From positions 1,302,001 through 1,366,000 of the forward strand of contig NZ_MTJN01000002.1 of assembly GCF_002017865.1 (NCBI RefSeq): 64,000 nt of DNA, in the 5' to 3' direction. The DNA comes from Rhodoferax fermentans (GTDB lineage Bacteria > Pseudomonadota > Gammaproteobacteria > Burkholderiales > Burkholderiaceae_C). Positions 6,751 to 15,827 of this stretch are shown in pieces. Numbering within the stretch: the first letter of the stretch is position 1; each line of letters starts with the position of its first letter. A program made the translations under genes and the position numbers. The notes beneath the pieces are model-generated. The model was not told where the DNA came from and did not search any database. It worked only from the letters and a program-made list of their open reading frames with translations.

Positions 6751-9578
6751 GCGGGCGTCCAGGACCGCAGCAGGTCTTCAAACCCGCCAATCGGGAGTGG
6801 TCGACCGAACAGATAACCCTGCAGCAGGTCACAGCGGTGCACCGTGCTCAGGAAATAACGCTTGGCCTCGTTCTCCACACCTTCGGCCACCACCTTGAGC
6901 TTGAGGCTGTGGGCCAGACCGATGGTGGCAGCGCAGATGGCCACGTTGTTGTTATCTGACTCGATGTTGGCGACAAAGGATCGGTCGATTTTTAACTGGT
7001 CCAGCGGCAAACGACTCAGGTAGGCCAAGGACGAATAACCGGTGCCAAAGTCGTCCAGCGAAAAGCCGACACCCTGGCCCTTGAGCTTATTCATCATGCC
7101 CACAATCTCATCAATGTTGCCGGCAAAAATACTCTCTGTCAGCTCCAGCTTGAGCAGCTTGGCCTGGGCACCGGTACGCGCCAGCGTGGCCAGAACCTGT
7201 TCCGCAAAATCGGTGGCCTTGAACTGCTGGGCGCTGACATTCACCGCCAACACTAAGTCCTTCATCGCGGGCTGCTGGGCCCAGGCCGCCAGCTGCACAC
7301 AGGCCTGCTCCAGCACCCATTGCCCCAGCGGCAGGATCAGACCGGTGCGCTCGGCATGGGGCACAAAGTCGCCAGGGGGCACCAAACCGCGCTGCGGATG
7401 CTGCCAACGCAGCAAGGCTTCTGCCCCCACAATGCGCCCACTGCCGCCCGACACCTGGGGTTGGTAATACAGTTCCAGTTGCCCTGATTGGATCGCCTGG
7501 CGCAAATCAACCTCCAACCGGGCATGGGACAGCGCCACCGACTCCATGACCGGGTCAAAAAAGGCAAAGGTGTTGCCCCCGAGGCTTTTGGCCTGGTACA
7601 TCGCCATGTCGGCTTGTTTGAGCACATCGTCCACCGAGGTCTCCTGCCCGCCAACAAAGGTGACACCCATGCTGGCCGTGCTGTAGAAGTCGGTGTGAGC
7701 GAACACATAGGGCTGGGCCAGCGCCTGGAGCAGCTTCTGGCACACCAGCTCCACATCGCCAGCAGCCATTTCCTGGTTGCGCGCCTCCAGCTGCGGCAAC
7801 ACCACCACAAACTCATCACCACCAATACGCGCCACGGTGTCACACTGACGCAGGTTGTCCACCAGCCGGGCCGCCACCCACTGCAACAATTGGTCGCCAC
7901 TGGCGTGTCCCTGGGTGTCATTGAGGGTCTTGAAGTTGTCCAGATCCAGATAGAGCACCGCACAGCAACCGCCCGAGCGCACGCTGGCTGCGGCGGTTTG
8001 CTGCAGGCGGTCACGCAGCAGGGTACGGTTGGGCAGGCCCGTCAGTGGGTCAAAAAACGCCAGTTTCCTGACCTCCTCCTCAGCCTGTTTTTGCGCCGAA
8101 ATGTCAATGTAATTGCCGATGTAATGGGTCACCACCCCCTGCTCATCTTTGACCGAAGAAATCGACAACCACTGCGGAAAGACCTCGCCGTTTTTGCGGG
8201 TGGTCCAGACTTCACCCTGCCACTTCCCGGTCTGCTCGACACAGGCCCACTGGGCTGCGTAAAAGTCGGCGCTCAACCGTTCTGAGCGCAGAATGGCTGC
8301 AGGCTGCCCCACAATCTCCTGCGCGCTGTAACCGGTGGACTCGGTCAGTGCCTGGTTGACACGCTGGACAATCCCATGGACATCGGCCACCAAGGTACTC
8401 TGCTGTGACTCAAAGGCGGTGGCGGCGATGCGCAATTCAGTGTCGGCTTGTTTGCGTTGTGTGATGTCTCGCCCCACGCCCCGATACCCGACAAATGCAC
8501 CGGTGGCATCAAACACCGGGGCGCCGCTGACACTGATATACAAGGGGCTTGTTTTGGCGCCCTGGTGCGCCACCTCGAAGCCACGAAACGGCAGATGAGC
8601 ATCCAGCACTGCCCGATGGGCCTGCCAGTCGCTGGCATTGGGCACGATGGTGGGCACCTCCCAGATCAAACGGCCCAGGAAAACGGTCTGACAAAACACC
8701 GGGTCGGCGGCTTCGCGTGCACTGAAGGTCCGCTGGGTGAATCGATGCTGGGCGTCACTTTCCCAGTAGAAGTCGGACGACATTTCGGTCAAGCTGCGAA
8801 ACCGGGCTTCACTCTCACGCAGCTGCGCTTCGCTGACCGTGAGTTCCCGGGTGCGCTCGGCCACCCGCTGGTCAAGCACCCGGTTGGCCTCCTCCAGCAA
8901 AGCTTTCTGGGTGTTCAGGGCGCGCTGACCACGTTGCACCACCGCCACCAGCACAACATACAGCAACACAAACACAGCGGCGATCAAGCCACCAACCCGC
9001 CACAGGGAGTGTTCGATGCGCTGAATCAGCCGGGTGACATCCTGGTACTGCTCAAAAACGGCAACCAGCTGCCCGTTGTGCTGAACCGGCACATAACTCG
9101 ACATCAGATCCACATTGAGCAGCATCCCCTCGGGGCCCGCAAACTGGTCGCTGTGAACCAGTTCGCTGATCACCTGGCCACTGCGGGCCGCCACAAATCC
9201 GGCAGACCCGCTTTTGTCTTCACCAATCTGCACGGCTTCGGTTGAAAAAAGCGTCAGGCCCTGGGGGCTGTAAATTTTGACCCTGGCAATGTCAGAACGA
9301 CGCAGCCAAACCCGGAGCTTGTTTTGCAACTCGGCCACCTCGGGCAAAGTCTGCAGGGCCTGGGCCGGCACCCCGTCTGACATCCGGACCAGACGCTGGA
9401 TGTCCGGCGCCAGCAAATTCCCCAGCAGATGGGTGGTATTGATGTTGCGCTCAATCGCGGTGCGCTCCATCTGGGCCAGTTCCTGCTGCCGGACCAGGGT
9501 TCCCAGCAGGACACCTGCCAACAACAACAGTCCAAAAGACAACAGGGAAAAGTAGCGGGTCAGGGTGAAAGCGCGCAT
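6747..9578 (-). CDS. Membrane PAS-GGDEF-EAL cyclic-di-GMP signalling protein
   Basis: Predicted bifunctional or switchable c-di-GMP enzyme of 943 residues. Order: transmembrane helix 1 (about 5-25), a periplasmic sensor of about 170 residues, helix 2 (about 195-215, GGLIAAVFVLLYVVLVAVV), a coiled linker, two PAS domains (about 260-370 and 385-495), GGDEF (about 515-680) and EAL (about 690-940). The GGDEF active site reads ARIGGDEF and the EAL motif reads GAEALLRW; DDFGTGYSSL and the Asp/Glu residues around it are intact, so both activities are plausible. An allosteric RxxD inhibitory site was not evident to me. The ATG at 9578 (MRAFTLTRYF) puts helix 1 right after the start. Confidence 0.93.
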   Translation of the reverse strand: MRAFTLTRYFSLLSFGLLLLAGVLLGTLVRQQELAQMERTAIERNINTTHLLGNLLAPDIQRLVRMSDGVPAQALQTLPEVAELQNKLRVWLRRSDIARVKIYSPQGLTLFSTEAVQIGEDKSGSAGFVAARSGQVISELVHSDQFAGPEGMLLNVDLMSSYVPVQHNGQLVAVFEQYQDVTRLIQRIEHSLWRVGGLIAAVFVLLYVVLVAVVQRGQRALNTQKALLEEANRVLDQRVAERTRELTVSEAQLRESEARFRSLTEMSSDFYWESDAQHRFTQRTFSAREAADPVFCQTVFLGRLIWEVPTIVPNASDWQAHRAVLDAHLPFRGFEVAHQGAKTSPLYISVSGAPVFDATGAFVGYRGVGRDITQRKQADTELRIAATAFESQQSTLVADVHGIVQRVNQALTESTGYSAQEIVGQPAAILRSERLSADFYAAQWACVEQTGKWQGEVWTTRKNGEVFPQWLSISSVKDEQGVVTHYIGNYIDISAQKQAEEEVRKLAFFDPLTGLPNRTLLRDRLQQTAAASVRSGGCCAVLYLDLDNFKTLNDTQGHASGDQLLQWVAARLVDNLRQCDTVARIGGDEFVVVLPQLEARNQEMAAGDVELVCQKLLQALAQPYVFAHTDFYSTASMGVTFVGGQETSVDDVLKQADMAMYQAKSLGGNTFAFFDPVMESVALSHARLEVDLRQAIQSGQLELYYQPQVSGGSGRIVGAEALLRWQHPQRGLVPPGDFVPHAERTGLILPLGQWVLEQACVQLAAWAQQPAMKDLVLAVNVSAQQFKATDFAEQVLATLARTGAQAKLLKLELTESIFAGNIDEIVGMMNKLKGQGVGFSLDDFGTGYSSLAYLSRLPLDQLKIDRSFVANIESDNNNVAICAATIGLAHSLKLKVVAEGVENEAKRYFLSTVHRCDLLQGYLFGRPLPIGGFEDLLRSWTPA

Positions 9579-9669
9579 CTCGGTGCTGGCATGATCTTTT
9601 TGGGTGACAGAGTGCAGATTACAAGCAATATGCCGGACAAAGCACCCCATTTGCCGAGTATGCCCGGCT

Positions 9670-12600
9670 TTAATGGAAATCCCGGCTGCTGGTGGGCAAT
9701 TCGCCCAGCATGGTAGTCAGGTCTCGCAGATGGCCAGCCACCACATGGCAGACCTGGCCACCACTGTCCACGTCGCGTTGCCAGGTACCGTGCACCACCA
9801 GCAAGCGGGCATGCAGCAGTTCGCTGCGCTGACGCTCTTTCAAGGCCTTCCAGACAATCACGTTGACAGTGCCGGTTTCGTCCTCCAGCGTGACAAAGGT
9901 GACCCCATGGGCTGTGCCCGGGCTTTGCCGCATGGTCACCAGGCCGCAGGTCCGCACCAGGCGACCATGGGGCAAGGCACGCAATTGGCTGGCTGTCAAA
10001 AGCTTTAATTTTGATAGCTGCTCCCTCAACAGATATAAGGGGTGAGAGCGCAAAGTGAGCCCAACTGCCGCATAGTCAAAGCGCACCTCTTCGCCTTCGG
10101 ACGCGGCGGGCAGCACCAGCGGACGTTCATGGACCGGGGCCACACGCAAGAGCTCTGGTGCTCGGTGCAAGGCACTGCTCTCCCAGACCTGCTGGCGGCG
10201 GTGGCCTGACAGACTGGCCAAAGCATCGGCGCTGGCCAGGGCGCTGAGTTCGGTTGTATCGAGCCCGGCACGCAAGGCCAGGTCTTCGGTGCTGGTGATT
10301 GGCTGGCTGTGACGGGCTTGTGTGATGCGGGTGGCCGCCTGCTGACTCAGACCAGTCACCAGACGCAGCCCCAGACGCACCGCAGGCTGTTGGCGCGGAC
10401 CGGGTACCGAGTCTGCGGCGCCAGAAGGCGCCAGCACACAGTCCCACTGGCTGAACAGCACATCCACCGGCAACACCGTCACCCCGTGGCGTTGGGCGTC
10501 CTGCACCAACTGAGATGGCCCATAAAACCCCATAGGTTGGCTGTTGAGCAAAGCCGTCAGAAAACAGGCGGGTTCATGCTGCTTGAGCCAGCAGCTGGCC
10601 CACACCAGCAAAGCAAAGCTGGCGGCATGGCTCTCCGGAAAACCGTATTCACCAAAACCTTCAATCTGTTTGAAGATGTTTTCCGCAAAAGCTTCGTCAT
10701 ACCCGTTGTGCAGCATCTGCTTGACCAGCCGGTCATGGAACTTGTGCACACCGCCCTTGCGCTTCCAGGCGGCCATGGAGCGGCGCAAATCGTCCGCCTC
10801 ACCGGGTGTGAAATCGGCGGCAATCATGGCAATCTGCATCACCTGCTCCTGAAAAATCGGGATGCCCAAGGTGCGTACCAGTGCAGCCTTGAGTGCCTCG
10901 CTCGGGTAGACCACCTGGTCCGGATGCGCCCGCGCCTTCAGGTACGGGTGCACCATGCCGCCCTGGATCGGCCCCGGACGCACGATGGCCACCTCGACCA
11001 CCAGGTCGTAGAAGCAGCGCGGTTTGAGCCGTGGCAGCATGCTCATCTGGGCGCGGCTCTCGATCTGGAACACCCCCACGGTGTCGGCCCGGCAGATCAT
11101 GTCAAAGGTGGCATCGTCATGCGACGGGATGTCCTGCATGGCAAACGGTTGACCGCGCCGGGTGCTGACCAGTTCAAGGCAACGGCGGATGGCGCTGAGC
11201 ATGCCCAGGGCCAGCACATCCACTTTCAGCAGCCCCATAGCGTCCAGGTCGTCCTTGTCCCACTGGACCACCGAGCGATCCGGCATGGCCGCGCTTTCCA
11301 CCGGCACCAGCCGGGTCAGTAAGCCCTGGGTCAGCACAAAACCGCCGGGATGCTGGCTCAGGTGCCTCGGAAAACCCTGTATCTGCGCACTCAGGTCCAG
11401 CCACAGCGCCAGCAACTGCTCTGGCGGCGTGACAAAACCCGGCCCCAGCCGGTCCAGCGCCGCCTGCAGCCGCTCCGACAACACCGTGCGGGAGTACATG
11501 CCGGGGTGCTCCCGCGCCAGCGCGGTGATCAGAGCCTCGTCAATACCGAGTGCGCGGCCCACGTCGCGCAGCGCACTGCGCGGCCGGTAGCTGCTCACCA
11601 CCGCCGTCAGCGCGGCACGCTCGCGCCCGTATTTGCTGTAGATGTACTGGATCACCTCTTCGCGGCGCTTGTGTTCAAAGTCCACATCAATGTCGGGCGG
11701 CTCGTGGCGCTCCCGGCTGATAAAACGTTCAAACAAGAGGCTGCTGCGTGCCGGATCCACCTCGGTCACCCCCAGGCAGTAACACACGGCCGAGTTGGCC
11801 GCCGAGCCACGCCCTTGGCACAAAATGCCCTGAGACCGGGCAAACGCGACGATGTCGTGCACCGTCAAGAAATACATCTCGTAATGCAGTTCACTGATCA
11901 GTGCCAGCTCGTGGTCCAGTTGCTGCTGCACATCGGGGGGCACACCGGCCGGGTAACGCCGGGCGGCACCTTCCCAAGTGAACTGGCGCAGGGTCTGCGC
12001 CGGGCTCAGGCCCGGCAACACCGCCTCCAGCGGGTAGTGGTAACGCAGCTCGTCCAACCTGAACGTGCAACGCGCAGCAAGGCTGAGGGTATTGGCCAGC
12101 AGCTCACGCGGGTACAGCTGCAGCAGCCGCTCACGGGCCCGCAAATGGTTCTCCGCATTGGGCCTCAAGGTCAAGCCACAGTCGGCCAGCGGCTGGCCCT
12201 GGCGCACTGCGGTGACCACGTCCTGCAAAGGCTTGCGTGAACGCACATGCATCAGCACCTCACCCACCGCCACCAGGGGCACACGCGTGAGCCGGGAAAG
12301 CTGACTGAGTTTGTGCAACAACACCCCGTCCCGGGTCTGCAGGAGCTGCGTCACGCCGAGCCAGAAATGTGTGCCAAACAGGCCTCTAGCCCTTATACAT
12401 AAAGCGCTAGACGCTTCCAATGAAATAGCATTTGAGACACACAGAATCATTTCACAGCCACGCAGCTTGGCCCACGCCGGATCTGGCCAGCACACGTGGT
12501 ACTGGCCCTTGGGCGCACTGCGCCGCGCGTTGGTGATGAATTCACACAGATCACCCCAGGCCGACAGATCACGCGGCAAGGCGATGAGGGTAAAGGACAC

Positions 12601-12879
12601 ACCAGGCGACGCGTCACCCAAAGGCACGGTGAAACTCGCACCAGGCAGCAAGCGCAGCCCACACTTCCTGGCCTCCAGGTGGGCCCGCACCACACCGGCC
12701 ACCGAACACTCGTCGGTGATCGCCAGCGCCGCATAACCCAGCGTGTGGGCGCGTTCAACCAGTTCTTCGGGGTGGGAGGCGCCGCGCTGAAAGCTGAAGT
12801 TGCTCAGGCAATACAGCTCGGCATAAGCACCGTCTGAAGGCTGCCGGGCTGCCGCCTGCGCCAGGGCAGGAGAAGACAT
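9670..12879 (-). CDS. dnaE2: Error-prone DNA polymerase DnaE2 (ImuC)
   Basis: Alpha-subunit-type DNA polymerase that performs SOS mutagenic translesion synthesis with ImuA and ImuB. The 1069-residue product has an N-terminal PHP domain (about 15-280), the polymerase core with the catalytic acidic motif PDIDVDFEHKRREEVIQY (about residues 395-415), a helix-hairpin-helix region, and a C-terminal OB-fold (LVTMRQSPGTAHGVTFVTLEDETGTVNVIV). The length fits DnaE2 rather than replicative DnaE (about 1160). The ATG at 12879 follows GAGG by 5 nt; a GTG lies 6 bp upstream. A LexA box sits just upstream. Unlike in most genomes imuA-imuB are not adjacent but 16 kb away. Repeat-like DNA appears inside the gene at about 12381-12435. 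Confidence 0.95.
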   Translation of the reverse strand: MSSPALAQAAARQPSDGAYAELYCLSNFSFQRGASHPEELVERAHTLGYAALAITDECSVAGVVRAHLEARKCGLRLLPGASFTVPLGDASPGVSFTLIALPRDLSAWGDLCEFITNARRSAPKGQYHVCWPDPAWAKLRGCEMILCVSNAISLEASSALCIRARGLFGTHFWLGVTQLLQTRDGVLLHKLSQLSRLTRVPLVAVGEVLMHVRSRKPLQDVVTAVRQGQPLADCGLTLRPNAENHLRARERLLQLYPRELLANTLSLAARCTFRLDELRYHYPLEAVLPGLSPAQTLRQFTWEGAARRYPAGVPPDVQQQLDHELALISELHYEMYFLTVHDIVAFARSQGILCQGRGSAANSAVCYCLGVTEVDPARSSLLFERFISRERHEPPDIDVDFEHKRREEVIQYIYSKYGRERAALTAVVSSYRPRSALRDVGRALGIDEALITALAREHPGMYSRTVLSERLQAALDRLGPGFVTPPEQLLALWLDLSAQIQGFPRHLSQHPGGFVLTQGLLTRLVPVESAAMPDRSVVQWDKDDLDAMGLLKVDVLALGMLSAIRRCLELVSTRRGQPFAMQDIPSHDDATFDMICRADTVGVFQIESRAQMSMLPRLKPRCFYDLVVEVAIVRPGPIQGGMVHPYLKARAHPDQVVYPSEALKAALVRTLGIPIFQEQVMQIAMIAADFTPGEADDLRRSMAAWKRKGGVHKFHDRLVKQMLHNGYDEAFAENIFKQIEGFGEYGFPESHAASFALLVWASCWLKQHEPACFLTALLNSQPMGFYGPSQLVQDAQRHGVTVLPVDVLFSQWDCVLAPSGAADSVPGPRQQPAVRLGLRLVTGLSQQAATRITQARHSQPITSTEDLALRAGLDTTELSALASADALASLSGHRRQQVWESSALHRAPELLRVAPVHERPLVLPAASEGEEVRFDYAAVGLTLRSHPLYLLREQLSKLKLLTASQLRALPHGRLVRTCGLVTMRQSPGTAHGVTFVTLEDETGTVNVIVWKALKERQRSELLHARLLVVHGTWQRDVDSGGQVCHVVAGHLRDLTTMLGELPTSSRDFH
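9998..10045. repeat. Possible degenerate repeat half inside dnaE2
   Basis: The stretch TTTTGATAGCTGCT, with GATATAAGGG further on, resembles one arm of the dispersed palindrome, but lies in the coding sequence for the segment before the OB-fold (residues LSKLKLLTA). The encoded segment has normal family length, so this may be chance. Confidence 0.3.
12381..12435. repeat. Dispersed palindromic repeat inside the dnaE2 coding sequence
   Basis: GGCCTCTAGCCCTTATACAT followed by AAAGCGCTAGACGC and an AAATAGC end matches intergenic copies (for example the reverse complement of 2942-2990). It is read in frame within the PHP domain of dnaE2 and encodes about 18 residues around ISLEASSALCIRARG, in a region that varies between family members. 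The frame is open, so the polymerase is not interrupted. Confidence 0.65.
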
Positions 12880-12884
12880 GAACA

Positions 12885-12920
12885 CCTCACAATACTGTTT
12901 TTAAATACAGTATTGTGAGG
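12885..12920 (-). promoter_or_regulatory. LexA box in a 36-bp palindrome upstream of dnaE2
   Basis: CTGT-N8-ACAG at 12895-12910 is the consensus LexA operator of beta/gammaproteobacteria. It is the centre of a longer perfect inverted repeat: CCTCACAATACTGT (12885-12898) and ACAGTATTGTGAGG (12907-12920) around an 8-nt AT-rich centre. The arm nearest the gene contains the GAGG ribosome-binding sequence, so a transcript entering from gguB would fold it into a hairpin. The box lies 16 bp before the ATG. Confidence 0.9.
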
Positions 12921-12929
12921 CTGTTTGGT

Positions 12930-14078
12930 TCAGGCGGATTTTTTGTTGTTTTGCAGGTCGTACCAGACGGCCAACAGCAAGACCAGGGCCTTGACCACCA
13001 GTTGGTATTCCGCACCCATGTTCATGAGTGACATACCGTTGTTGATCACCCCCATCACCAGGCCACCAATGACCGATCCGATGATGGTGCCCACACCGCC
13101 GGTGGCACTGGCACCGCCGATGAACACCGAGGAAATCGCATCCAGCTCAAACATGTTGCCTGCCTGCGGCATGGCCTGGTTCATGTAGGCGGTGAAGATC
13201 AGGCCGGAGATGGCGGCCATGACGCCCATGATGACAAACACATAAAACTCGACCCGCTCGGCGTTGATGCCCGAGAGTTTGGCCGACTTGGCATTGCCAC
13301 CAATCGCGTAGATGCTGCGGCCAAACACGGTGTTGTTCATCATGAAGGTGAAGGCAATCACCAGCAAACCGATGATGACAATCACGTTTGGAATACCGCG
13401 GTCCATCGAGAACTTGTAGAACAGCCAGAAGATGATGACACTGATGAACAGGTTTTTGACGATGAACAGCGACATCGGCAGCACATCAAAACCCAGACGC
13501 GAGCGGGTTCGGCGATTCTGGATGTCCATCACCACCATGATGAGCAGGAACACCACACCCACCACCAGGGCCAGCACCTTGCCATCCATGAAACTCGGTT
13601 CGATGAACCCGCTGGCCACTTTCTTGAAGTTGTCGTCCATCAGCCCCACCGGCTTGATGCTGGTGAGCACATAGGTCAAGCCGCGAAAGCCCAGCATACC
13701 CGCCAGCGTCACGATGAAAGCGGGCACCTTCAGGTACGCCACCCAATACCCTTGAAAAGCACCAATGGCCGCCCCTGCCAACATACATGCGGCCAGCGAC
13801 AGCAACATGCTGCCGTTGGTGGCGTTGTAGACGATGGCCGCCATGGCGCCGGTGAAGGCCACCGTGGCCCCGACCGACAAATCGATCTTGCCGGTGATGA
13901 TGACCAGCACCATGCCGATGGCCAGCACCAGGATGTAGCTGTTCTGAATCACCAGATTGGTGATGTTGCGCGGGGTGAAGTTGACAAAATCTGTCATGAA
14001 CCCGAAGGCCGTGAAGATGAGCAGCAAAACCATGTACATCGAGAAATGTTTCTGGTTCTGTTTGATGATTTTGAACAT
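12930..14078 (-). CDS. gguB: Sugar ABC transporter permease, GguB/XylH type
   Basis: Inner-membrane permease of a CUT2-family monosaccharide importer working with the adjacent ATPase and ChvE-like binding protein. The 382-residue product is highly hydrophobic with about ten membrane segments, and carries the CUT2 permease signatures GKIDLSVG (near residue 62) and the late IGGASATGGVGTIIGSVIGGLVMG. Length fits GguB/XylH (about 390-400) rather than RbsC (about 320). It is the last gene of the xylA-chvE-gguA-gguB operon; only about 50 bp separate it from dnaE2. Likely substrates are xylose, arabinose, glucose or galactose; xylose is favoured by the linked xylA and xylB. Confidence 0.9.
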   Translation of the reverse strand: MFKIIKQNQKHFSMYMVLLLIFTAFGFMTDFVNFTPRNITNLVIQNSYILVLAIGMVLVIITGKIDLSVGATVAFTGAMAAIVYNATNGSMLLSLAACMLAGAAIGAFQGYWVAYLKVPAFIVTLAGMLGFRGLTYVLTSIKPVGLMDDNFKKVASGFIEPSFMDGKVLALVVGVVFLLIMVVMDIQNRRTRSRLGFDVLPMSLFIVKNLFISVIIFWLFYKFSMDRGIPNVIVIIGLLVIAFTFMMNNTVFGRSIYAIGGNAKSAKLSGINAERVEFYVFVIMGVMAAISGLIFTAYMNQAMPQAGNMFELDAISSVFIGGASATGGVGTIIGSVIGGLVMGVINNGMSLMNMGAEYQLVVKALVLLLAVWYDLQNNKKSA

Positions 14079-14134
14079 GATGGGTTACGTTTGAATGATT
14101 TTTATGGGGCGTCCGACGAGTCACTGCTTGGGGT

Positions 14135-15652
14135 TTAAGCCACCGCCAGTTTCATGATGGCTTCCTGACTGGCCTCTGAGGTTTTGAGCTCCCCCTTGAT
14201 GCGGCCTTTGTCCATCACATAAACACGGTCGGTCATGCCCAGCACTTCCGGCAACTCCGACGAAATCATGATGATGCTGTTGCCCTTGGCCACAAAGTCA
14301 TTCATGATTTTGTAGATTTCGTTTTTGGCACCCACATCAATACCGCGTGTGGGCTCGTCGATGATCAGCAGCTTGGGTTGTGCCATCAGACACCTGGCCA
14401 GCACCACTTTTTGCTGGTTGCCACCGCTCAAGTTGCCCACGATCTGGTCGATGTTGGGCGTCTTGATGCGCAGCGCGGTCCGGTATTTTTCGCTCTCTTC
14501 GATTTCCTTGTACTTGTCGATCAGGCTGAACTTGGACAGCCTGGGCAGCGAGGAATAGGTGCTGTTGTTCTTGATGGTCTGAATCAGGACCAGGCCCAGG
14601 TCCTTGCGGTCTTCCGAGACATAAATCATCTGGTGCGCAATCGCCTCCTTGGCGCTTTTGAACGCCACCGAGCGCCCGTCGAACCAGATATCCCCTTCCA
14701 CATTGGGGCTCAGGGAGCGCCCGAAGATGGTCAACATCAGTTCGGTACGACCCGATCCCACCAGACCTGCTAGCCCGACGATCTCACCATGGCGCACCTC
14801 CATCGAGGCGTTGTTGATGATGACGCGGTCACTGAAAATCGGGTGTTTGACGGTCAGATTCGTCAGCTTGAGGATCGGCTCACCAATCTGCGGCACACGC
14901 GCCGGGTACATCGAGGTCAGCTCACGCCCGACCATACATTTGACGATGTAGTTGATATCGACCTTGTGGGTCAACAAGTCCACCCGCTCCACGGTCTGGC
15001 CGTCGCGGATGATGGTGATTTCATCGGCAATCGCCATCACTTCGTTGAGCTTGTGTGAAATCATGATGATCGTCACACCCTGCTCTTTGAGGCTCAACAA
15101 CAGTTTCAGCAAATTGCTGCTGTCGTCTTCGTTCAAAGAGGAGGTTGGCTCGTCCAAAATGAGCAGCTTGGCGTTTTTGGACAGGGCTTTGCCAATTTCC
15201 AGCAACTGCTGCTTGGCCACCGAGAGTTTGTTGACGGGTGTTGCCAAGTCTTCGTGCACACCCACTTTTTCCATCACCGCCTTGGCGTCGATGTAGGTTT
15301 GCTCCCAGTCGATCAACAAGCCTTTTTTGCGCTCATTGCCGAGGAACAGATTCTCGTAAATGGACAGATAAGGTGACAGTGCCAACTCCTGATGGATGAT
15401 GACAATGCCTTCGTTTTCACTTTCCTTGAGGCTCTTGAACTTGCATTCCTTGCCTTCGTAAAGTACCTGGCCCTCGTAGCTCCCATAGGGGTAGACGCCG
15501 CTGAGGACCTTCATCATGGTCGATTTGCCAGCACCGTTTTCACCCACGATGAAGTGGATTTTGGCGCGTGTGACCTGCATGTCCACACAGTCCAGCGCAA
15601 CCACCGGACCGAAGGTTTTGCGCATGCCCTTGATATCTAAGATCTTGTCCAT
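14135..15652 (-). CDS. gguA: Sugar ABC transporter ATP-binding protein, GguA/XylG type
   Basis: Cytosolic ATPase with two fused nucleotide-binding domains, as in all CUT2 importers, 505 residues. Domain 1 has the Walker [10 protein letters not shown] (near residue 38) and LDEPTSSL. Domain 2 has a degenerate Walker A (GLVGSGRTE), the signature LSGGNQQK and Walker B IDEPTRGID. I chose the ATG at 15652 (MDKILDIKGM) over an upstream in-frame ATG at 15697 because it gives the family N-terminus. A strong hairpin in the gap before it separates it from chvE. Substrate as for the permease. Confidence 0.92.
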   Translation of the reverse strand: MDKILDIKGMRKTFGPVVALDCVDMQVTRAKIHFIVGENGAGKSTMMKVLSGVYPYGSYEGQVLYEGKECKFKSLKESENEGIVIIHQELALSPYLSIYENLFLGNERKKGLLIDWEQTYIDAKAVMEKVGVHEDLATPVNKLSVAKQQLLEIGKALSKNAKLLILDEPTSSLNEDDSSNLLKLLLSLKEQGVTIIMISHKLNEVMAIADEITIIRDGQTVERVDLLTHKVDINYIVKCMVGRELTSMYPARVPQIGEPILKLTNLTVKHPIFSDRVIINNASMEVRHGEIVGLAGLVGSGRTELMLTIFGRSLSPNVEGDIWFDGRSVAFKSAKEAIAHQMIYVSEDRKDLGLVLIQTIKNNSTYSSLPRLSKFSLIDKYKEIEESEKYRTALRIKTPNIDQIVGNLSGGNQQKVVLARCLMAQPKLLIIDEPTRGIDVGAKNEIYKIMNDFVAKGNSIIMISSELPEVLGMTDRVYVMDKGRIKGELKTSEASQEAIMKLAVA

Positions 15653-15770
15653 GGTTATCTTTTGGGTGGTCAGACCGGTGGTCGGAAGAGACAGCACATT
15701 TTGACCATGCGCAGTCCGTATCCAACGACCTCATGCGCACATGCAGTTTCTGTCCTCATCAGAGGACCGG

Positions 15771-15802
15771 CGACTGCGCCTTGTTTGTACAAGACGCAGT
15801 CG
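15771..15802 (-). promoter_or_regulatory. Intercistronic stem-loop between chvE and gguA
   Basis: CGACTGCG (15771-15778) pairs with CGCAGTCG (15795-15802), and CTTGT (15780-15784) with ACAAG (15789-15793), leaving one mismatch and a 4-nt loop. No T run follows. Such hairpins after a binding-protein gene usually stabilise or attenuate the mRNA, so that the binding protein is made in excess over the membrane components. Confidence 0.7.
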
Positions 15803-15827
15803 CGTCTAACCACCCTTCAGTTGGTGA

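Noticed and set aside
9998..10045. A third clear intragenic repeat, in the 3' part of dnaE2
   Set aside because: Only one arm matches and the protein segment has normal length and sequence for the family, so chance similarity is likely. I kept it only as a low-confidence feature.
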